Of a stretch of 64,000 bases of DNA, positions 60,078 to 64,000 are shown piece after piece. Each line of letters opens with the position of its first letter. Positions within the stretch are counted from its first letter, which is position 1. This stretch comes from Psychrobacter sp. GTDB lineage: Bacteria > Pseudomonadota > Gammaproteobacteria > Pseudomonadales > Moraxellaceae. Under the pieces are notes generated by a model. It saw only the letters and a program-made list of their open reading frames with translations. It was not told the DNA's origin and did no database searches. The stretch spans positions 104,156-168,155 of the forward strand of contig JAGLBE010000004.1 in the NCBI GenBank assembly GCA_018260445.1, given 5' to 3'. Both the position numbers and the translations under genes were made by a program.

Positions 60078-60447
60078 GGCATACTCCTTTGTTACGTGGT
60101 CAAGCCGCCCGTTGTTAAATCGCTAGTATTTTAATCCTAGTCTTTAAATTGCTAGCTTGGTTAAATCCTAAGCAAATAACAATCATTTGACGCTGCCAAC
60201 ACTTTTTATCAATATGCTTTATCAATATGATTTTTTAGACCTTTTATCTATTATATATACAATGTATTGCATAATATAGGAAATTCGAAATTATCGGCTT
60301 GTAATATTATATATATTATATCATTAGTTATTATTAACGATAAGTAGCTGTGGGCATTATTGGATTTGCCTCGGGGTAATGCTAACAATCTATTTTAGCC
60401 ACTTAGCTGTAGGCCGAATCAGCACCAAAGCGTGACAAACATCCATA
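60078..60447. other. AT-rich intergenic region upstream of yqiJ-like gene
   Basis: About 370 bases, strongly AT-rich at 60225-60350 with TATATA runs. It should contain the promoter of the yqiJ-yqiK operon (minus strand). I cannot define the elements, and there is no gene. Confidence 0.4.
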
Positions 60448-60481
60448 AAAAAAGCCAGACCATAATTGGGTCTAGCTTTTA
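60448..60481 (-). terminator. ffh terminator
   Basis: AAAGCCAGACC pairs with GGTCTAGCTTT with one mismatch around about seven bases, followed on the minus strand by a run of seven T. The MITE-like copy B lies between it and the ffh stop. Confidence 0.7.
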
Positions 60482-60506
60482 TGAAATACTTGTTTTTACA
60501 TAACTG

Positions 60507-60635
60507 GGACTTAAGCATTTTAACAAGATATGACGACTGGCAACTATTTTTGAATCGTCTAGAGATAGAGCGAAGCCGTACCAAAAATAGTTACCAGTCG
60601 TTTTTGACAAGGTAATATCGTTTTTACGTAAGTCC
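60507..60635. mobile_element. MITE-like element, copy B
   Basis: 129-base element with outer imperfect inverted repeats (GGACTTAAGCA left; complement of TACGTAAGTCC right). Inner inverted repeats are ACTGGCAACTA (60536-60546) / TAGTTACCAGT (60588-60598), bracketing the same core as copy A (AATCGTCT, AGAGCGAAGCCG). The ends resemble those of IS5-like elements by eye. Confidence 0.72.
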
Positions 60636-60666
60636 TAATACGGTTAACGATGGCTTATGTTTAGTA

Positions 60667-62253
60667 TCAAAAACGCTTTTTAAACTCAGGTGGCAGGTTT
60701 TTCTGCACGTCTTTCATCTGTCTTTCCATATCCTCTGCACTTGGCATCATATTGGGGTCTAGCCCCATACTTTTTGCCATCTCTAGTGGGTTGTTTTGAC
60801 TATGCACGCCCGCCATACTCGCGCCCGGCTTTGCATTGCCGCCTTTATTCGCATTAGCGCCACCACCAAACAAAGGGCCACCGCCACTACCGCCGCCCAT
60901 GCCGCCCGCCAGACCCTGTACCGCTTTCATCATCTTACTTATGCCTTCGGGTTTAGACAACATTTTCATCATCTTTGCCATCTGCTTATGCTGCTTGAGC
61001 AACTGATTGATATCTTGCACCGTTTTGCCAGAGCCTGATGCAATACGGCGCTTGCGGCTTGGGTTGATTTTTTCAGGGTTTTTTCGCTCAAATGGGGTCA
61101 TAGAATTGATAAGCGCCTCCATCTCTTTCACCTTTTCTTCAGGCTTCGCCTCTGCAAGCGCCTCCTTGATACCCGCGCCGCTCATCCCCGGCATTTTGTC
61201 CAAAAACCCCGCCATGCCGCCCATATTTTTCATTTGCTGAAACTGGGTGAGCAAATCCTCAAGGTCGAACTCGCCGCCCTTTTGGATTTTTTGTGCCATT
61301 TTTTCGGCTTTGTCTTTGTCAATCTTTTGCTCAACTTCTTCCACCAAGCTTAACACGTCACCCATGCCCAAAATACGCTGGGCAATGCGCTCGGGGTGAA
61401 ACGCCTCTAGCGCATCAAGCTGCTCGCCGCGGCCTAAAAACTTAATCGGCTTATTGGTAATTGCCCGTACCGATAAGGCGGCACCGCCTCTGGCATCGCC
61501 GTCTGTTTTGGTTAAAATGACCCCCGTTAACGGCAGCGCATCGTTAAAGGCTTTGGCGGTATTGGCGGCATCTTGACCGGTCATCGAATCGACCACAAAT
61601 AAGGTTTCTGACGGATTTGCAGCAGCGGTTAAGGCCTTAATCTCCTCCATCATCGCTTCATCAATGTGCAGACGCCCTGCAGTATCGATGATTAGGATAT
61701 CTTGATACTGTAGCTTAGCCTCTGCAATCGCCCGTTTGACAATGTCGATTGGGTTTTCATCGGCGCTTGAGTTTACAAATTTAGCATTCACCTGCCCTGC
61801 CACTTGTTCAAGCTGTTTGATGGCCGCAGGGCGGTACACATCCGCCGATACCAACATGACTTTCTTTTTATGACGTTCTTGTAGATATTTAGCCAATTTG
61901 CCTGCGGTGGTCGTTTTACCAGCACCTTGCAAACCTGCCAATAAATACACAATCGGCGGCTTTCCCGTCATCTCTAACTGTTGGTTCTCGCTGCCCATCA
62001 TGTCAGTCAGCTCGTCATACACAATTTTGACAAAGGCCTGACCCGGTGCGAGCTCTTTAAGCACCTCTTGACCCAAGGCTTGCTCTTTGACTCTTTGAAC
62101 AAAATCTCGGGTGATAGGCAACGCCACATCGGCCTCTAGCAGTGCCATTCGCACTTCCCGCAGGGTGTCTTTAATATTGTCTTCGGTAAGCGTGGCGGAC
62201 CCTGAAAGTTTGTGTAAACTGCCGGATAAACGTTCGGTTAAGGTGTCAAACAT
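60667..62253 (-). CDS. ffh: signal recognition particle protein Ffh
   Basis: 528-residue SRP54 GTPase that targets membrane proteins co-translationally. The N domain (about 1-85) is followed by a G domain with GLQGAGKTTTAGKLA, DTAGRLHIDEAMM and TKTDGDARGG, and a Met-rich M domain (about 300-460) with the RNA-binding SGKTVQDINQLLKQ. The tail is longer than in E. coli (453) by a Gly/Asn-rich stretch (GGMGGGSGGGPLFGGGANAN) and a final helical segment ending LPPEFKKRF. It diverges from ypjD. Confidence 0.96.
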   Translation of the reverse strand: MFDTLTERLSGSLHKLSGSATLTEDNIKDTLREVRMALLEADVALPITRDFVQRVKEQALGQEVLKELAPGQAFVKIVYDELTDMMGSENQQLEMTGKPPIVYLLAGLQGAGKTTTAGKLAKYLQERHKKKVMLVSADVYRPAAIKQLEQVAGQVNAKFVNSSADENPIDIVKRAIAEAKLQYQDILIIDTAGRLHIDEAMMEEIKALTAAANPSETLFVVDSMTGQDAANTAKAFNDALPLTGVILTKTDGDARGGAALSVRAITNKPIKFLGRGEQLDALEAFHPERIAQRILGMGDVLSLVEEVEQKIDKDKAEKMAQKIQKGGEFDLEDLLTQFQQMKNMGGMAGFLDKMPGMSGAGIKEALAEAKPEEKVKEMEALINSMTPFERKNPEKINPSRKRRIASGSGKTVQDINQLLKQHKQMAKMMKMLSKPEGISKMMKAVQGLAGGMGGGSGGGPLFGGGANANKGGNAKPGASMAGVHSQNNPLEMAKSMGLDPNMMPSAEDMERQMKDVQKNLPPEFKKRF

Positions 62254-62519
62254 AGTGATGTCTCGCTAAAAAGTCAGTCTTGGTCAATCATTTGGTTTAA
62301 ACGCTATTTGGGTACTTAAGGCATTTGCCCTAAAACCTATACGGATTCAGCGCACCTATGGCGTATTATGGTGTATTGTGTGTTAAATTACGCTGTGCAC
62401 AGACTAACGGCGTTATCGCATTGAATAGGCTATATAATACCACAATAGCGTTGCCATGGCATGAATCAGATGGGCTGGGTATAACGCCTAACTCGCCTTG
62501 AGCGTGCAACCCTCACCAT

Positions 62520-63353
62520 GTGCAACCATTTATTTTTTACTTAATTGGGGTTAAAACCACCGTGTTACTCGCTTACATGATTGCCATGATTGCCTACCTA
62601 CTGGTTAGCGTGCATTTGTTTTGGGCGCTTGTTAGGTTAAGGCCTGTTGCCAAAGGCTTTACTTTGGGCGGGCTTGGTGTGGCTTTGATAGCGCATAGCA
62701 TCGTGCTATATCCCAGCATTGTGACCCTCTACGGTTTAAACTTTAATTTGTTTAATACGACAAGTTTAATTAGTTTGTTTTTTTTATTTTTCTATGTGCT
62801 ATTTAGCTTATATCGGCCGATTTTAAGTCTGGGCGTTTTTGCGACACCAACGGCGATTATTGGCTTAAGTTTGGGTTATTTTGGCGTCGCCCCTTATCAG
62901 CCTTTGGTAGACACAAGCTTAGGGATGGATGTGCATATTGTTTTGTCCATCGCAGCCTACTGTGTGCTGTTGATGGCGGCTGTGCAGGCTATTTTTATGC
63001 GGTTTCAGATTCGCGAACTTAAGCACCAAACGGGGCATCGTTTTTGGGTCAACAAGTTACCGCCGTTACAAAGCATGGAATCGTTGTTGTTTGATATGTT
63101 GCTGCTCGGTTTTGTGCTGCTTACAGTGGCACTCAGCTTTGGCTTGGTGTATGTGCACGATTTATTGAGCCAGCATATCGCCCATAAAACCGTGTTTAGT
63201 ATACTATCGTGGCTATTGTTTGGTGGCTTATTAATCGGCCATTGGCGCTCGGGCTGGGGCGGCCGCCGTGCTGCTAATATGGCGATTTTTGCTTTTTTGC
63301 TGTTGGCAGTAGGTTTTATTGGCAGTAAGTTTGTGCTCGAGATGCTGTTGTAG
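62520..63353 (+). CDS. CcsA/CcmC-like inner membrane protein YpjD
   Basis: 277-residue protein with eight hydrophobic segments of the cytochrome c assembly (CcsA/ResC-like, PF01578) type. It includes PILSLGVFATPTAIIGLSLGYFG, a conserved histidine in GMDVHIVLSIAAYCVLLMAA and another in GHWRSGWGGRRAA. E. coli YpjD sits next to ffh in the same divergent arrangement, and its role is unproven. GTG 62520 is the first in-frame start; ATG 62577 is possible. Confidence 0.82.
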   Translation: MQPFIFYLIGVKTTVLLAYMIAMIAYLLVSVHLFWALVRLRPVAKGFTLGGLGVALIAHSIVLYPSIVTLYGLNFNLFNTTSLISLFFLFFYVLFSLYRPILSLGVFATPTAIIGLSLGYFGVAPYQPLVDTSLGMDVHIVLSIAAYCVLLMAAVQAIFMRFQIRELKHQTGHRFWVNKLPPLQSMESLLFDMLLLGFVLLTVALSFGLVYVHDLLSQHIAHKTVFSILSWLLFGGLLIGHWRSGWGGRRAANMAIFAFLLLAVGFIGSKFVLEMLL

Positions 63354-63381
63354 TGAAAGTAAATTAATTTATTATGCTTGT

Positions 63382-63418
63382 AAAAAAACCAGCCAACATT
63401 TATTGACTGGTTTTTTTT
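63382..63418. terminator. bidirectional terminator between ypjD and the edge gene
   Basis: CCAGCCAA pairs with TTGACTGG (one mismatch) around six bases, with A7 before and T8 after. It serves both convergent genes. Confidence 0.85.
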
Positions 63419-63451
63419 AATTTTTTGTTTTGTAAACTGTTAAGCGACTTA

Positions 63452-64000
63452 TTATATTGGAAGGTATGGATTGAGACGCACTTTAGTTGCTGCTCCAGGA
63501 GAAGTCACTAACAACTCAACTTTGTCGCCAGCCACACAATTTGCTACATCAACGCCATATTTAACAACTGGATTGTCTAAAAAGCCATTCTTTAAAGACT
63601 CATTTTGCATATAAACGCGTTCTAAATCAATAACACTAGGAACAACTTCGGCACCGCTTATAATTTCAGCTTTACAGTCTTTTTTATTATCTGATCTATC
63701 CTCAGCAGTAACAGCCACAGTAGTCTTAGATGGCATAGGTAAGGTTAACGTATTATTACCATACATATCAAAAGTAATAGTATTGGAGCCTGGATTATAA
63801 TATGTATTAATTAGGGTAGGTACACTGTCTGCAAAGCCCATGATAAATTGTTTACGTAAAATAGCATCTAGACCATTGTTACACGTTTTTGCAATATTTG
63901 GTTCATTAAAGAACGGTGGTTTAAGAAGAGGATATTCAACGTTTTGAGGCGTAACAAACTCACAGTCTGACGAACCATTTAGCGACGCACGACTATAGTA
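63452..64000 (-). CDS. unrecognised gene, cut by the window edge
   Basis: The minus-strand frame is open from the right edge of the window to the stop at 63452, so at least 182 C-terminal residues are present and the start is outside. An internal ATG at 63841 is not the real start, since upstream codons (CEFVTPQNVEYPLLKPPFFNEPNIAKTC) are clearly protein-like. The segment is beta-rich and has four or more cysteines (TCNNGLDAIL, KDCKAEI, VANCVAGDKVELL), as in exported or pilus-related proteins. I cannot name it. Confidence 0.7.
   Translation of the reverse strand, partial: YYSRASLNGSSDCEFVTPQNVEYPLLKPPFFNEPNIAKTCNNGLDAILRKQFIMGFADSVPTLINTYYNPGSNTITFDMYGNNTLTLPMPSKTTVAVTAEDRSDNKKDCKAEIISGAEVVPSVIDLERVYMQNESLKNGFLDNPVVKYGVDVANCVAGDKVELLVTSPGAATKVRLNPYLPI

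Overview
This window looks like chromosomal DNA from a member of the Moraxellaceae, most likely Psychrobacter or a close relative. The evidence is moderate GC content, the run ftsK / trxB-aat-bpt, the feoA-feoB-small Cys-rich trio, ilvB-ilvH-ilvC, metH, lemA with two TPM-domain genes, and ffh next to a CcsA-like ypjD gene. The genus is inferred from gene content and order, because no 16S rRNA gene or database search was available. One tRNA gene, tRNA-Arg(CCG), is present.

Positions 1-50 kb are mostly housekeeping and metabolic genes. In order they are: creD; an O-acetylhomoserine sulfhydrylase (metY) and nfuA; a YtfL-type CBS membrane protein; an FAD oxidoreductase; a bacterial PH-domain protein between repeats; acs; a BaiN/HI0933 flavoprotein; the ferrous iron operon feoA-feoB-small protein; an amidase; a pirin; ftsK diverging from trxB-aat-bpt; a GNAT acetyltransferase; etfB-etfA; cspA; ilvB-ilvH-ilvC; queF; a YadG/YadH-type ABC exporter; a cytochrome c; the tRNA; a Sir2 deacylase; lemA-TPM-TPM; an AGCS sodium:amino-acid symporter broken by an in-frame TAG; a fasciclin-domain protein; and metH.

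The accessory part is 49.9-60.6 kb. On the minus strand it carries a yqiJ-like OB-fold gene, a yqiK-type flotillin gene and a very large DUF3686-type 'DNA repair ATPase' gene. I infer these three form one ancestral operon. Between the flotillin and the large gene sit a VapBC-like toxin-antitoxin pair, a second enlarged copy of the antitoxin gene, and a REP-associated tyrosine transposase (RAYT) flanked by two inverted REP hairpins. The flotillin gene has two in-frame stop codons. The large gene has one in-frame stop plus a frameshift explained exactly by a perfect 14-bp tandem duplication near its start. The reading frames continue cleanly across each stop. This means recent operon decay, draft-sequence errors, or read-through.

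The window is also rich in non-coding repeats: two families of REP hairpins, a pair of ~130-bp MITE-like elements, a ~430-bp nested palindrome after metH, and several short tandem arrays, including 14 bp x 4 just upstream of feoB and 7 bp x 4 upstream of ilvB. Two small genes shorter than 60 codons were found by reading the strands directly: a FeoB-associated Cys-rich membrane protein and a DUF2256-type zinc protein. The right edge cuts into a gene of unknown function.
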